Shown: positions 1-7,786 of the stretch, piece after piece | How the letters are laid out: each line of letters starts with the position of its first letter | Numbering within the stretch: the stretch's first letter is position 1 | Assembly: GCA_028875175.1 (NCBI GenBank) | Contig: JAPPFO010000086.1 | Coordinates: 1 to 13,319, forward strand | DNA: 13,319 nucleotides | Reading direction: 5' to 3' | DNA from: Chloroflexota bacterium | GTDB taxonomy: Bacteria; Chloroflexota; UBA11872 | The notes under the pieces: model-generated | Seen by the model: the letters and a program-made list of their open reading frames with translations, nothing else | What the model was told of the DNA's origin: nothing | Database searches by the model: none | Program-made: the position numbers and the translations under genes

Positions 1-2
1 CG

Positions 3-398
3 CGCGAGGCTGTTGAGAACAGGCAGCGCGGGAAGATCGTGGAGGCCGGGTGGACGATCTGGTTCCTGTTTGGGGCCGACGATGACGGCGAGTACCTGGA
101 CTACTACTCGTCTCACCGGATGACGAATGACAGCCACGTGCGGATATACGCCGACGGGCGTGTTGTTGGACTCGAAAGCCTGTGGGAGATGCGTCCGACG
201 TCGGACGATCCTGTTGAGAACGCACGGCTGGAGGATGAGTTCTGGGAACACAACGAGCGCGTGGCGCGGCTGCTGGAGGCGAAGGGGTTTGGGCTGCAAG
301 GGGACGAGCATGGTTCCGCGATGGTGCGGCGCGGACTTCTCGAGTCAAGAGAGTCGAACCGACGCCTCTCAGGGCAATCCGAGCGTGCCGGCGATTGA
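3..398 (+). CDS. Uncharacterised small protein, probably 5'-truncated
   Basis: I do not recognise this protein. The frame is open to the left edge of the window, so the gene may begin outside it. The first start codon visible inside is GTG at 39 with a weak GGGAAG upstream, which would give 119 residues. The product is acidic and aromatic-rich: a WTIWFLFG segment is followed by DDDGEYLDYYSSHRMTND, and then a Glu/Arg-rich part (LEDEFWEHNERVARLLEAKGFG) that is probably helical. The tail after KGFGLQGDEH is polar and low in complexity. There is no signal peptide, membrane helix or nucleotide-binding motif. It converges on lspA with 29 bases between the two stop codons. The aromatic/acidic composition is not what a chance reading of GC-rich DNA gives, so I think it is real, but I assign no function. 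Confidence 0.55.
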   Translation, partial: REAVENRQRGKIVEAGWTIWFLFGADDDGEYLDYYSSHRMTNDSHVRIYADGRVVGLESLWEMRPTSDDPVENARLEDEFWEHNERVARLLEAKGFGLQGDEHGSAMVRRGLLESRESNRRLSGQSERAGD

Positions 399-427
399 CG
401 ACGCGCTGAGCTACCTTGACGGACCGG

Positions 428-937
428 CTAGCCCTGCTCGCGGCGAAACATGGTGTCCAGTAGCAGCAGGATCACCCCGGCGCCGATTGCCAGGTCGGCC
501 AGGTTCAGGTAGCCCACGAACGGCGTAATGTTCAGGTAGTCGAAGACCGCGCCCAGGCGAAACCGGTCCACCAGGTTGCCGAATCCGCCGCCCAGCAACA
601 GCGCGAATCCGCCGATGGTCGCCCAGCGCTGGGGTGGACGACGTAGCACGTAGGCGGCGAAGCCGACCCCAATGACCAGCGTTGCGATTATGACCACCTG
701 CGGGAAATCGGAGAACAGCCCGAAGTTGACGCCCGGGTTGTAGACGCGCTGAAAGTCAAAGAGCCGCCCCACGGTGGCGCCCCAGGGCGGCAGCACGTTG
801 TTGACGATGGCCTTCACGACTTGGTCGAGCGCCGCTACCAGCCCGCCGAGGCCGAAGGTGAGCGCGCGACGCATGCTTGGCGTCAGGCCTCCGCTCGGGG
901 ACGGCGGGACGCGTGTGGGCGCATCCATGCCGGTCAT
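428..937 (-). CDS. lspA: Lipoprotein signal peptidase (signal peptidase II)
   Basis: This is an inner-membrane aspartyl protease that cuts the signal peptide from diacylglyceryl-modified prolipoproteins just before the lipobox cysteine. The 169-residue length is typical. Visible family marks are LDQVVKAIV (37-45), the YNPGVNFGLF box (66-75), GNLVDR (120-125) with catalytic Asp124, and LNLAD (144-148) with catalytic Asp148. Four hydrophobic segments lie near 26-46, 80-97, 105-120 and 146-161. The N-terminus has about 20 extra polar residues before the first helix, and an internal ATG (Met22) is a possible alternative start. The ATG at 937 overlaps the TGA of the upstream glycosylase gene as ATGA, which supports this start and suggests translational coupling. 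A likely substrate, a cyclophilin lipoprotein, is encoded about 1.1 kb upstream on the same strand. Confidence 0.95.
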   Translation of the reverse strand: MTGMDAPTRVPPSPSGGLTPSMRRALTFGLGGLVAALDQVVKAIVNNVLPPWGATVGRLFDFQRVYNPGVNFGLFSDFPQVVIIATLVIGVGFAAYVLRRPPQRWATIGGFALLLGGGFGNLVDRFRLGAVFDYLNITPFVGYLNLADLAIGAGVILLLLDTMFRREQG

Positions 938-1875
938 TCCAATTCGTCCGCCAGCCGTTCCCGCACCTGCGCGCCGCTAACCCAGCGCTGGCACCAGAAG
1001 GCCAGCGCCCGCCAGCGGCCAAAGCGCGCATAGTGCCGCGCCAGCCGCCGCGGATCGGCTGCCTCAGGGCCGAATGTGCGGACCGCGAAGGCGCGCGTGC
1101 TGCTGTCCAGGGTAAGGGTGTCGTACGTGCCCAGCAGCATGGCTAGGTATCCCGCGGTTACAGGGCCGATGCCCGGCAGCGCTTTCAGTGCCGCCAGGCG
1201 CTCGGCGGAGGTTGCATCGGGATGGTCGGGAGCGGACATGTCGATTGTGCCGTCGGCCACGCCTTCAGCCAGCTTGAGCATGGAGCGTGCCCGGTAGCCG
1301 ACGCCGGCCTCGTTCAACAGGAAATCCGATCCGGCTTCGAGGACTTCGGTCGGGGTCGGAAATGCCCGCCTGCTCGCGCCGTCTGGTGTGGGTCCCAGCA
1401 TGGTCAGCGCTTTCACCATGCGCCTGGTCCGCTCCCAGGTGACGTTGGTGGTGCAGATGCCTTTCATCACGTCTTCCCAGAGGTCGGGGCTGCGCAGCAG
1501 CCGGCCGGCACCGGCCTCGGCCACCGGGCGCAGCGCGCGCGAGCGGCGGCAGCGGGCGTGGAAGTCGGTCAGATCCTCATCCAGGCGCAGCATGCGTCTG
1601 GCGCGAGTGACCAGTTCGCGGGCATCCGGGGCGGATGGCGTGGGAATGGCCTCCAGATCGACTCCGGGCCGTTCGTTGCAAGGGCCGCTGGCAGCTCGCA
1701 GGCGCACGGTGTAGACGGCCCCCGACGGCAGCCGATCCACGCGTTCCAGCGTCTCGGACTCCGGCAGCCAGCGGAACGGCGCCAGCGCGTACCAGCCGTG
1801 CAGGAGTGCCGCCGTCCACAGGTTGAACGGGGGATCGATCGCCAGGCGCAGCGCTGGCGCGGCGCCAACGGCCAC
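934..1875 (-). CDS. HhH-GPD family DNA glycosylase (AlkA/OGG-like, COG0122 type)
   Basis: A probable base-excision repair glycosylase for alkylated or oxidised bases, 313 residues long. The helix-hairpin-helix LKALPGIGPVTAGY lies at 230-243. It is followed by LTLDSSTR, where Asp257 aligns with the catalytic Asp of the GPD motif. Where OGG1/Nth-type bifunctional enzymes have a catalytic Lys in the hairpin, this protein has Val239, so a monofunctional AlkA-like mechanism is expected. The segment DLWEDVMKGICTTNVTWERT (131-150) matches the usual helical entry to the fold. The N-terminal 60 residues (PPFNLWTAALLHGWYALAPFRW) form the small beta domain seen in this subgroup; relatives have at times been mislabelled HesB. 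The start is GTG at 1875, because an in-frame TAG lies two codons upstream. No Shine-Dalgarno is visible, so a leaderless message is possible. The stop overlaps lspA. The exact substrate cannot be told from sequence. Confidence 0.85.
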   Translation of the reverse strand: MAVGAAPALRLAIDPPFNLWTAALLHGWYALAPFRWLPESETLERVDRLPSGAVYTVRLRAASGPCNERPGVDLEAIPTPSAPDARELVTRARRMLRLDEDLTDFHARCRRSRALRPVAEAGAGRLLRSPDLWEDVMKGICTTNVTWERTRRMVKALTMLGPTPDGASRRAFPTPTEVLEAGSDFLLNEAGVGYRARSMLKLAEGVADGTIDMSAPDHPDATSAERLAALKALPGIGPVTAGYLAMLLGTYDTLTLDSSTRAFAVRTFGPEAADPRRLARHYARFGRWRALAFWCQRWVSGAQVRERLADELE

Positions 1876-1963
1876 CGACTAGCTGTGCTTCACGTGAGCC
1901 TAGTTGACAGGTGACGTGCGCGGGATTGCCCCGTCCGAACGGTGCTGCTGGGGCCAGCAGCCA

Positions 1964-1999
1964 CCCTCACCCCAACCCTCTCCCTCAAGGGAGAGGGAG
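1964..1999. repeat. Repeat-like element with a perfect 10-bp inverted repeat
   Basis: CCCTCTCCCT at 1976-1985 and its exact reverse complement AGGGAGAGGG at 1988-1997 are separated by only CA. A C-rich flank, CCCTCACCCCAA, precedes it at 1964-1975. From memory, this CCCTCACCCC...CCCTCTCCC...GGGAGAGGG pattern is a dispersed intergenic repeat in many bacterial genomes; this window has only this one copy. It lies 42 bases beyond the stop of the cyclophilin gene and about 100 bases before the start of the glycosylase gene. It could form a strong hairpin at the end of the cyclophilin transcript, but no T-run follows on either strand, so a classical intrinsic terminator is not supported. Confidence 0.7.
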
Positions 2000-2038
2000 C
2001 AGAGGCGCGGCCGTCAACTTGGCTGGCGAACACGGGCG

Positions 2039-2668
2039 CTAGCGCTCGATGATCTCGATCGTGGAGATGCGGACCTCTTCCAGGGGCTGCGAGCGCTCAC
2101 CGCTGGGCTTCGCGGTTACCGGCACGCTCTCCAGCGCCACCAGGGCCGGCTCGCCGTTCGTCATCTGCCCGAAGAGGGAATAGTCCGGGCTCAGTCGGCC
2201 CTGCTCGGTGAGGTTGTCGAATACGATGAAGAACTGCGACCCGTTGGTGCCGGGACCCGCGTTGGCCATCGCCAGCGAACCGCGAATGTACGGCCCGCTT
2301 GGCGTCTCGATGTCGTACTTGTAGCCCGGGCCGCCGCCACCGGTTCCGGTGGGATCGCCGCTCTGTCCCATGAACCCGGGGATGATGCGGTGGAAGATGA
2401 CACCGTCGAAATAACCCTCGCGGGCCAGGAATACGAAGCTGTTGACCGCCAGCGGCGCTTCGTCCGCCAGCAGGTCGAACGTCATGTCGCCCAGGTTGGT
2501 CTTGATGACGGCCGAGTAGCTCTTGCCGGCCTCGATGACTGTGCCGGGATGAGCCGAGTACTGTTTCACGCCAGCCTCCGCGGGTTCCGTAGCTTCGGCG
2601 GCAGGTTCGGCTTCACCGCACGCCGCCAGCGCGATGAGCAGCAGTCCAATTGCCAGGAGCCGTCGCAT
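2039..2668 (-). CDS. Cyclophilin-type peptidyl-prolyl cis-trans isomerase, predicted lipoprotein
   Basis: This enzyme catalyses proline cis-trans isomerisation and is probably anchored outside the cytoplasmic membrane as a folding factor. It has 209 residues. Residues 1-17 are a lipoprotein signal peptide with lipobox LAAC (Cys17). An Ala/Glu-rich linker follows to about residue 33, then a single cyclophilin domain from about 50 to 208. Catalytic-site residues are present: FHRIIPGFM (92-100, with Arg94 and Phe99), Gln102, and GPGTNGSQFFIVF (138-150). The usual GGDP after the Gln is SGDP. The loop that carries Trp121 in human cyclophilin A is replaced by LSPDYSLFG, as in many bacterial forms, so cyclosporin sensitivity would be low. 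The ATG at 2668 has GAGGG seven bases upstream. It lies 45 bases after the amidohydrolase stop and may be co-transcribed with it. Confidence 0.93.
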   Translation of the reverse strand: MRRLLAIGLLLIALAACGEAEPAAEATEPAEAGVKQYSAHPGTVIEAGKSYSAVIKTNLGDMTFDLLADEAPLAVNSFVFLAREGYFDGVIFHRIIPGFMGQSGDPTGTGGGGPGYKYDIETPSGPYIRGSLAMANAGPGTNGSQFFIVFDNLTEQGRLSPDYSLFGQMTNGEPALVALESVPVTAKPSGERSQPLEEVRISTIEIIER

Positions 2669-2713
2669 GCCAACACCCTCGGGAGCCGTTGTCCGGCATT
2701 GTAGGCGGCAGGA

Positions 2714-4057
2714 TCAGGCTGATTCCGCGCCGGACCAGCTTTCGACCTGGCTGAGGCTCCGCTGGTAGGCGAGGTACTCGTCCCTGCTCATACGGGGTTG
2801 GAAGTTGTCGAGCACGCGCCGCGCTTCCTGGGCGCCGTTGCCCAGCAGGTCGGCGGCCATCCAGGCCAGGGCCTTGGCCGGTTCCAGGTAGGCCATCTGG
2901 GGGTCGTCGATCAACCAGTCGACCGCGTGGTTGCTGCCCACGGCGCCGGCCATGGAGGGATGCAGCGCCGGCATGATGTGCGAGACGTCGCCCATGTCGG
3001 TCGAGCCCGTGCGGTGCCCCTGCCGCCGCGCCTGGGGCTCGCCGTGCACGACGCGCTGGTTGGCCAGGAAGAGTTCGGCCAGGTCCTGGTCGTTGATGAG
3101 CGGCAGGTAGCCCGGCAGCGTGATGATCTCCACCTCGGCGCCCAGCGCCAGGGCGCCCGCCTTGAGGGCGCGGTCGACCTTGACCGCCGCCGCGTCGATG
3201 GCGTCGGTGGTCTTGCCGCGCACGTAGGTTTCCAGCGTCACGTCGGACGGGATCACGTTCACGAGGTCGCCGCCGCGGGTGATGATGGGGTGGACGCGGA
3301 TCGCGTCGTCGTCGCGGAAGGTCTCGCGCACGGCATTGATGGCCGCCAGGCCGATGTGGGCGGCGTACAGCGCGTTGACGCCCATGTGGGGCGCCCCGCC
3401 CGCGTGCGCGGCCTTGCCGACGTAACGAATCTGCTTGACCACGCAGCCGTTGTTGGAGGCGGTGACGGAAGCCATGCCGTTCTCGTCCGGCCGTGAGTGG
3501 GTGTGGATCATCATGGCCAGGTCCACGTCGTCGAACTCGCCGCGCGCGATCAGTTCCGGCTTTCCGCCAAGAAACTCCAGTTCGCCCTCCTGCACCAGCC
3601 CGTGGCGGTACTCAACCTCCACGTACTCCTCGGCCGGCACGGCAAACAGCACGATGGAGCCGCAGAGGTCCCGCAGGATGCGGGGATCGCTCAGCGCGGC
3701 CGCCGCGCCCATCAGCCCGGCGATCTGCGCGTTGTGGCCGCAGGCGTGGGCGGCGTGGGTTTCGGGGTTCTCCATCGGATGGCCGGCCACCACCAGGGCA
3801 TCCAATTCGCCGATCAACGCTAGCGTCGGACCCGGCCTTCCCGTGTCGATCCTGGCCTTAACCCCGGTGCGCGCCAGTCCCGCCCGGTAGTCCAGTTCCA
3901 GCTCATCGAACTTCTGCTGAACCAGCGCCGCGGTCTCGAATTCCTTAAAGCCCAGTTCCGGGTTGCGCATGATCGTTTCGCCGACCTCGACGATGTCGTC
4001 GCGGTGCGACTCCACGACGGCGGCGATGCGCTCTTTCAGATCGGCGCTGGCGGACAT
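2714..4057 (-). CDS. M20 family metallo-amidohydrolase (AbgB-like)
   Basis: A cytosolic dinuclear metal hydrolase that cleaves amide bonds of N-acyl amino acids or aminobenzoyl-glutamate-like compounds; the substrate is unknown. It has 447 residues. Metal and catalytic residues are visible: HACGHN at 104-109 (Cys106, His108), the Glu143-Glu144 pair in VPAEEYVEV, His185/His187 in MMIHTHS, and a C-terminal His in GSNHAVDW. The GKAAHAGGAPHMGVNAL segment (about 214-230) starts the dimerisation domain typical of M20D members. HACGHN, rather than HACGHD, and the overall layout resemble AbgB. The frame stays open well upstream, but that extension is Pro/Ser-rich shadow coding that overlaps the nuclease gene. 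I therefore chose the ATG at 4057, where M20 similarity begins, with AAGG ten to thirteen bases upstream. No signal peptide is present. It follows the nuclease gene by 73 bases. Confidence 0.92.
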   Translation of the reverse strand: MSASADLKERIAAVVESHRDDIVEVGETIMRNPELGFKEFETAALVQQKFDELELDYRAGLARTGVKARIDTGRPGPTLALIGELDALVVAGHPMENPETHAAHACGHNAQIAGLMGAAAALSDPRILRDLCGSIVLFAVPAEEYVEVEYRHGLVQEGELEFLGGKPELIARGEFDDVDLAMMIHTHSRPDENGMASVTASNNGCVVKQIRYVGKAAHAGGAPHMGVNALYAAHIGLAAINAVRETFRDDDAIRVHPIITRGGDLVNVIPSDVTLETYVRGKTTDAIDAAAVKVDRALKAGALALGAEVEIITLPGYLPLINDQDLAELFLANQRVVHGEPQARRQGHRTGSTDMGDVSHIMPALHPSMAGAVGSNHAVDWLIDDPQMAYLEPAKALAWMAADLLGNGAQEARRVLDNFQPRMSRDEYLAYQRSLSQVESWSGAESA

Positions 4058-4130
4058 ACCCGTATACCTTGGGGATTCGGCGTGGGCAGTCTGCCACGGG
4101 GACGGGGGCCGAGCGGACGAGGCGGTCAGC

Positions 4131-7100
4131 CTAGGCGAGTTCGGAGGCGAGATCCGCCATCTCGAAGAGGCGGGCCAGGGCGTTGGCGAGGTGCATTTGG
4201 CGGGGGGTGCGGCAGCGGACTGCCAGGAGGCCGGGGCTGGCGACGACCACGGCCAGGCACCTGGCCCGGCTGGTGGCGACGTTGAGGCGGTTGAGGCTGT
4301 AGAGGAACTCCATGCCGCGCGGGGCGTCGTCGGCGGAGCTGGTGGCCATGGAGTAGATGGAGATCGGAGCCTCCTGGCCCTGGAATCTGTCGACGGTGCC
4401 AATTCGCAGCCCCTTGAGTTCGGGCCGTGAGCCGAGTTCCCGGATCTGCCGGTTGTAGGGCGTGATGATGAGCACGTCCTGATCGGTCAACCCCTGCGTC
4501 GCGCCCTCGGCATCGGTCCACGAAGGACTTGCACGGAGTAACTGATGGACTTGCTCCGCGATCGCCGCGGCTTCTTCCTCCGAGTCGCTGACCCGACGCT
4601 CGTGCGGCACCGACACGAAGCGAATCCCGGTGCCGTCGAACGGGGTGGCGCCGCTGAGGTCCAGGTTTTCCCGGCCCGGATGCGACTTCAAGCTGTCCTC
4701 GTAGAAGACCTCCGACGTGAATTCGCAAATGCTCGGATGCAGGCGCCAGGTGCCGTCCAGGAACAGGCCCAGTTCGCCGGGCATGACTCGAGCGCCGTCG
4801 AGCAGGTGCGCCAGCACCGACCGGTCGGCGCCCGGCGGATGCACGCCCTGCAGCGGCTGGTCCAGCTGCTGCGGATCGCCCAGCAAGAGCAGGCTGGTGG
4901 CGCAGGGCGCGGCGGCCAGGGCGTCGGCTAGCGACATCTGCCCGGCCTCGTCGATGCAGAGTACGTCCACCGCGCCCTGTGCCTTTTCGCTCGACCAGAG
5001 CCAGGTGGTACCGCCAACGACGTCAAGGAATCCGGCGGCCAGGCCGTCGCAGGCGTCGTCGGTGCTTTCCAGGTGCTGGAAGCTCTCGGAGGCGGGCTCG
5101 TCGTTGGTGCGCTGGCCGATTCTGACGTCGACTCCCCGCCCTTCAGCCACCCGAGCGGTCTTCTCGAGTAGCTCGCCGATGACCTTGTGGCTGTTGGCCG
5201 TCACGCCCACGCGCTTCCCGGCCTCCACCAGGTCCACGATCATTTCCGCGCCCACCGTGCTCTTGCCCGAGCCGGGCGGACCCTGGACGGCGAGGTAGCT
5301 GTCCTCCAGTTCCTGCACCAGCCGCCGCGCCGCGTCCTGTGCGTTGTCGGCCTCTGCGGCCAGCGGCGCGCCCTCGGACTGGCCAACGCGCGGTGGCCGG
5401 CGCATTAGCAGATCGCGCGCCGCCTGGTTCGGCCCGGCGGCGTCGATTCCGTTTTCTACAACCCACTGGGTGAGCCACTTGAGGCTGCTCGGTTTTGGTT
5501 TCGGATTGACGTAGTTGAATTGGATTAGCGACGTCGGCTGCGGCGGCGGGCGCCGCGATCCGAGCCGCAACTCCACTTCGCAAGCCTCGTCGTCCAGACG
5601 CACGATGCGTCCGGCGTCTTTGCCGTCCTGCGTCCGAACCGAGTCGCCGACCGAGAGCTTGTGGTCCTGTTCCTCGAACCGGAAGCGGTAGATCGTGGAC
5701 CGGGCCCGTGGGTTGGGATCCGGCCGCGCATCAACGAACGTGAGCCGCCCCAGGACGTCCGTCTCTTCGGCGCGCTCGTCCTCGGTCAGCTCGTCCTTCA
5801 GGTGGAAGTAGCGCCACCACACGGCCTTGTGCTCGCGGCGGTGCCAGTCGACGAGTTGCGCCAGCAGCCAGCGCCCGCGCTGGGCCGGATTCTCGAGCGA
5901 CGTGCCGTCGGTCAGGTCCTTCTCCAGGTCGTCGGTCAGCCGGTCTACAAGCTCCTTGATTTCTTGCTGCTCTTCCGAGTCCTCCGTTTCCTCGGGTTCG
6001 ATGACCGTTGGCCGCGGCAGCGATTCGGCGCCCAACTCGCTCACCAGCGCCGCCCGTTGCGTCTCCAGCCATTCGCGCAGGTACCGGGTGGAGACGCAGT
6101 CGTCGCGGTTGTAGGCCTTGATCTGCTCCAGCAGCGCGTCCCGGTCGGTGTCCGGTCCGGGCTCCAGCCAGTGCTCGAACTCGACGATGCTCTCGCCCGC
6201 GTCGCGCAGGTCGATCTCCCGCTTGAAGCCGTAGAGCGGCTCCAGCCGCTTGATGGAATAGCTCTCCACCGAGGCGCGGATGCCCTGCCGCACCACCCGG
6301 TAGAGATCCACGAACACCTGCCCGCGCAGCAACTGGTCCACCTCGGTTTCGCGCGTGGCGTAGCGCCCGGCCAGCCGCTTCATGGCGCCCGTTTCGTAGG
6401 GCGCGTAGTGGTAGACGTGCATGCCCGGGTACGTGGTCCAGCGGTCCATGATCAGGTCGATGCAGTCCTCGAACGCCTGGCGCTCGGCCGCCGTCGATAC
6501 CGTTCCGTCCTCGATTGACCAGAATGCGTGGAACGTGGGCTCGCCCGCGGCGTCGGGCAGGCCGGGCTCGATGGCGCCGAACAGGTAGTCGATGCCGTCG
6601 ACTTCGTCCGAGCCGTAGAAGGGGTCGCCTTCGAGGTCCAGGAACAGGTCGCCCGGCGAAGGCTCCGGCAATGCCCAGAGCCCGCGGTCCGGCACTAGCG
6701 CCTCCTGCCGGTCGCGCTCTGGCGGAATTCGCTCGGAGATCACCCGGCCCTCGCCGCGCACCTGAATGGCCGCCTGTGCCTGCACCCGCGCCAGCGCCTC
6801 CGGGCTGACGCCCTCCATCCGCTCCGGCAGCGGCGGCGACGGGTTGGCCAGTCCGCGTCGCGTGGTGACGTCGACCGCGTGCAGCGCGCGGCGCTGGCGG
6901 GACGTCAGGCCCGCCACCAGCGCCAGGTCGTCCTCCCGCCGCCACTGGGCGCGGCACTCCAGCGTCCAGCTACAGAAGTCGCAATGCCCCACCGGCTCCG
7001 GCTTCGTCGGGACCGGATAGACCTCCTCCGGGCTGTCCAGCAATGCCTCGAACTCCCGCGCCACCAGCCGGTAGTAGGCCGCGTAGTCGGCCACCCGCAG

Positions 7101-7658
7101 GCTCACCGTCTCGCGCTGCACGCCGCCCAACACCAGGTGCATCCGTTCCGGCAGGCGTCCCTGCATGGCGCCCAGCAAGTCCGAGTACATGCAGATCTGC
7201 AGCACGGCGGGCGCCGACGGTTGGCGGGCCAGCTTGGTATCCACCACTTCGTAGCTCCAGGGGCCCAGGTCACTGGGCGTATCGACTCGCTCGAGGAAGT
7301 CCGCGTACCCCAGCCGCCGCTCGTCCAGCAATACGCCCTGGTAGATCACCTCCGCGCCTCGTCGCATGGCCTGCAGCGTGGCTTCGTGTTCCGGCCTGAT
7401 CAGGCGAGTCGGGGACACAGTGTCCGGCGGCCGGATTTCGGCGATTTCGCGACCCTCGGCGCGCAACTCGTCCAGGTAACGCGCCTCGTACTCCTGCCCG
7501 CGCCGGGCCATGCGGTCCAGCACGGGGTCGTCACGGACTGGACGCCGGACCTCCGGTACCAGCGTCGCCGCGCGCTCCAGGTTGGCCAGGTGCCGGCATT
7601 CCAGGAAGCCCACCAGGTCGGTCGCCGAGTAGGCGAGGCGCTGATCGATCAGTTGCAT
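4131..7658 (-). CDS. TM0106-type RecB-like nuclease / DEDD exonuclease / SF1 helicase fusion
   Basis: A 1175-residue protein with three enzyme modules. Residues 1-240 are a RecB/Cas4-like nuclease: His23, Asp120 in GYADFLER, Asp140-Thr-Lys142 in YEVVDTKLA, and Gln154/Tyr158 in VLQICMYSDLL. Cys21 plus Cys226-x2-Cys229-x5-Cys235 matches the Fe-S staple of AddB, Dna2 and Cas4. Residues about 335-535 are an RNase H-fold 3'-5' exonuclease (YprB-like): LFLDLEGDP (Asp341, Glu343), HYAPYE (417-422), VDLYR (450-454) and YNRDDC (516-521). Residues about 775-1175 are a Upf1/Dna2-like SF1 helicase: GPPGSGKS (793-800), IDEAG (902-906), GDPQQLDQP (927-935), TVDRFQGQE (1088-1096) and LNRLNVATSRAR (1122-1133). 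The linker at about 655-720 looks beta-rich. The start is ATG at 7658 with GGTGG upstream. Known relatives are annotated but uncharacterised. A role in processing DNA ends or structures is inferred; defence is possible but has no support from the neighbours. Confidence 0.93.
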   Translation of the reverse strand: MQLIDQRLAYSATDLVGFLECRHLANLERAATLVPEVRRPVRDDPVLDRMARRGQEYEARYLDELRAEGREIAEIRPPDTVSPTRLIRPEHEATLQAMRRGAEVIYQGVLLDERRLGYADFLERVDTPSDLGPWSYEVVDTKLARQPSAPAVLQICMYSDLLGAMQGRLPERMHLVLGGVQRETVSLRVADYAAYYRLVAREFEALLDSPEEVYPVPTKPEPVGHCDFCSWTLECRAQWRREDDLALVAGLTSRQRRALHAVDVTTRRGLANPSPPLPERMEGVSPEALARVQAQAAIQVRGEGRVISERIPPERDRQEALVPDRGLWALPEPSPGDLFLDLEGDPFYGSDEVDGIDYLFGAIEPGLPDAAGEPTFHAFWSIEDGTVSTAAERQAFEDCIDLIMDRWTTYPGMHVYHYAPYETGAMKRLAGRYATRETEVDQLLRGQVFVDLYRVVRQGIRASVESYSIKRLEPLYGFKREIDLRDAGESIVEFEHWLEPGPDTDRDALLEQIKAYNRDDCVSTRYLREWLETQRAALVSELGAESLPRPTVIEPEETEDSEEQQEIKELVDRLTDDLEKDLTDGTSLENPAQRGRWLLAQLVDWHRREHKAVWWRYFHLKDELTEDERAEETDVLGRLTFVDARPDPNPRARSTIYRFRFEEQDHKLSVGDSVRTQDGKDAGRIVRLDDEACEVELRLGSRRPPPQPTSLIQFNYVNPKPKPSSLKWLTQWVVENGIDAAGPNQAARDLLMRRPPRVGQSEGAPLAAEADNAQDAARRLVQELEDSYLAVQGPPGSGKSTVGAEMIVDLVEAGKRVGVTANSHKVIGELLEKTARVAEGRGVDVRIGQRTNDEPASESFQHLESTDDACDGLAAGFLDVVGGTTWLWSSEKAQGAVDVLCIDEAGQMSLADALAAAPCATSLLLLGDPQQLDQPLQGVHPPGADRSVLAHLLDGARVMPGELGLFLDGTWRLHPSICEFTSEVFYEDSLKSHPGRENLDLSGATPFDGTGIRFVSVPHERRVSDSEEEAAAIAEQVHQLLRASPSWTDAEGATQGLTDQDVLIITPYNRQIRELGSRPELKGLRIGTVDRFQGQEAPISIYSMATSSADDAPRGMEFLYSLNRLNVATSRARCLAVVVASPGLLAVRCRTPRQMHLANALARLFEMADLASELA

Positions 7659-7721
7659 CGCGGAACCACCCGCCCGTCCGCCATGGCCGGCGAGGTTCGC
7701 GCGGCCCCAGGCATGTGTATT

Positions 7722-7737
7722 CGGCGCAATCGCGCCG
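7722..7737. other. Inverted repeat (hairpin) between AbrB and nuclease genes
   Basis: CGGCGC and GCGCCG form a perfect 6-bp stem around the four-base loop AATC. It lies about 65 bases upstream of the nuclease start. There is no T-run beside it. It may be a leader hairpin or protein-binding site, but short GC stems also arise by chance in DNA this rich in GC. Confidence 0.35.
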
Positions 7738-7749
7738 CGGGCATGCTAC

Positions 7750-7765
7750 GCGAGACGCATCTCGC
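7750..7765. other. Inverted repeat (hairpin) just after the AbrB gene
   Basis: GCGAGA and TCTCGC form a perfect 6-bp stem around the loop CGCA, 21 bases beyond the AbrB-family stop and 12 bases from the second hairpin. Two stems in tandem in a 128-base gap could attenuate read-through from the regulator gene into the nuclease gene, or form an operator. No U-tract is visible, so I do not call a terminator. Confidence 0.35.
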
Positions 7766-7786
7766 CAAGCCGCCGCCCTCTACCGG

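Noticed and set aside
127..528. Plus-strand open frame overlapping the first gene and the lspA tail
   Set aside because: Arg/Ser/Gly-rich shadow of two better-supported genes, with no family resemblance.
1890..1897. TCACGTGA palindrome upstream of the glycosylase gene
   Set aside because: Eight-base palindromes are expected by chance and nothing else marks it as an operator.
4058..4402. N-terminal extension of the M20 amidohydrolase (115 extra residues)
   Set aside because: Pro/Ser/Ala-rich, overlaps the nuclease C-terminus in another frame, and M20 similarity begins only at the ATG at 4057.
5731..6957. 408-codon minus-strand frame inside the nuclease gene
   Set aside because: Arg/Gly/Ala/Pro-rich shadow in a different frame of the clear nuclease/exonuclease coding sequence.
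7743..7772. Possible promoter for the nuclease (TTGGCG and TAGCAT on the minus strand)
   Set aside because: The spacer is only 14 bases and the -35 match is partial; not distinguishable from chance.
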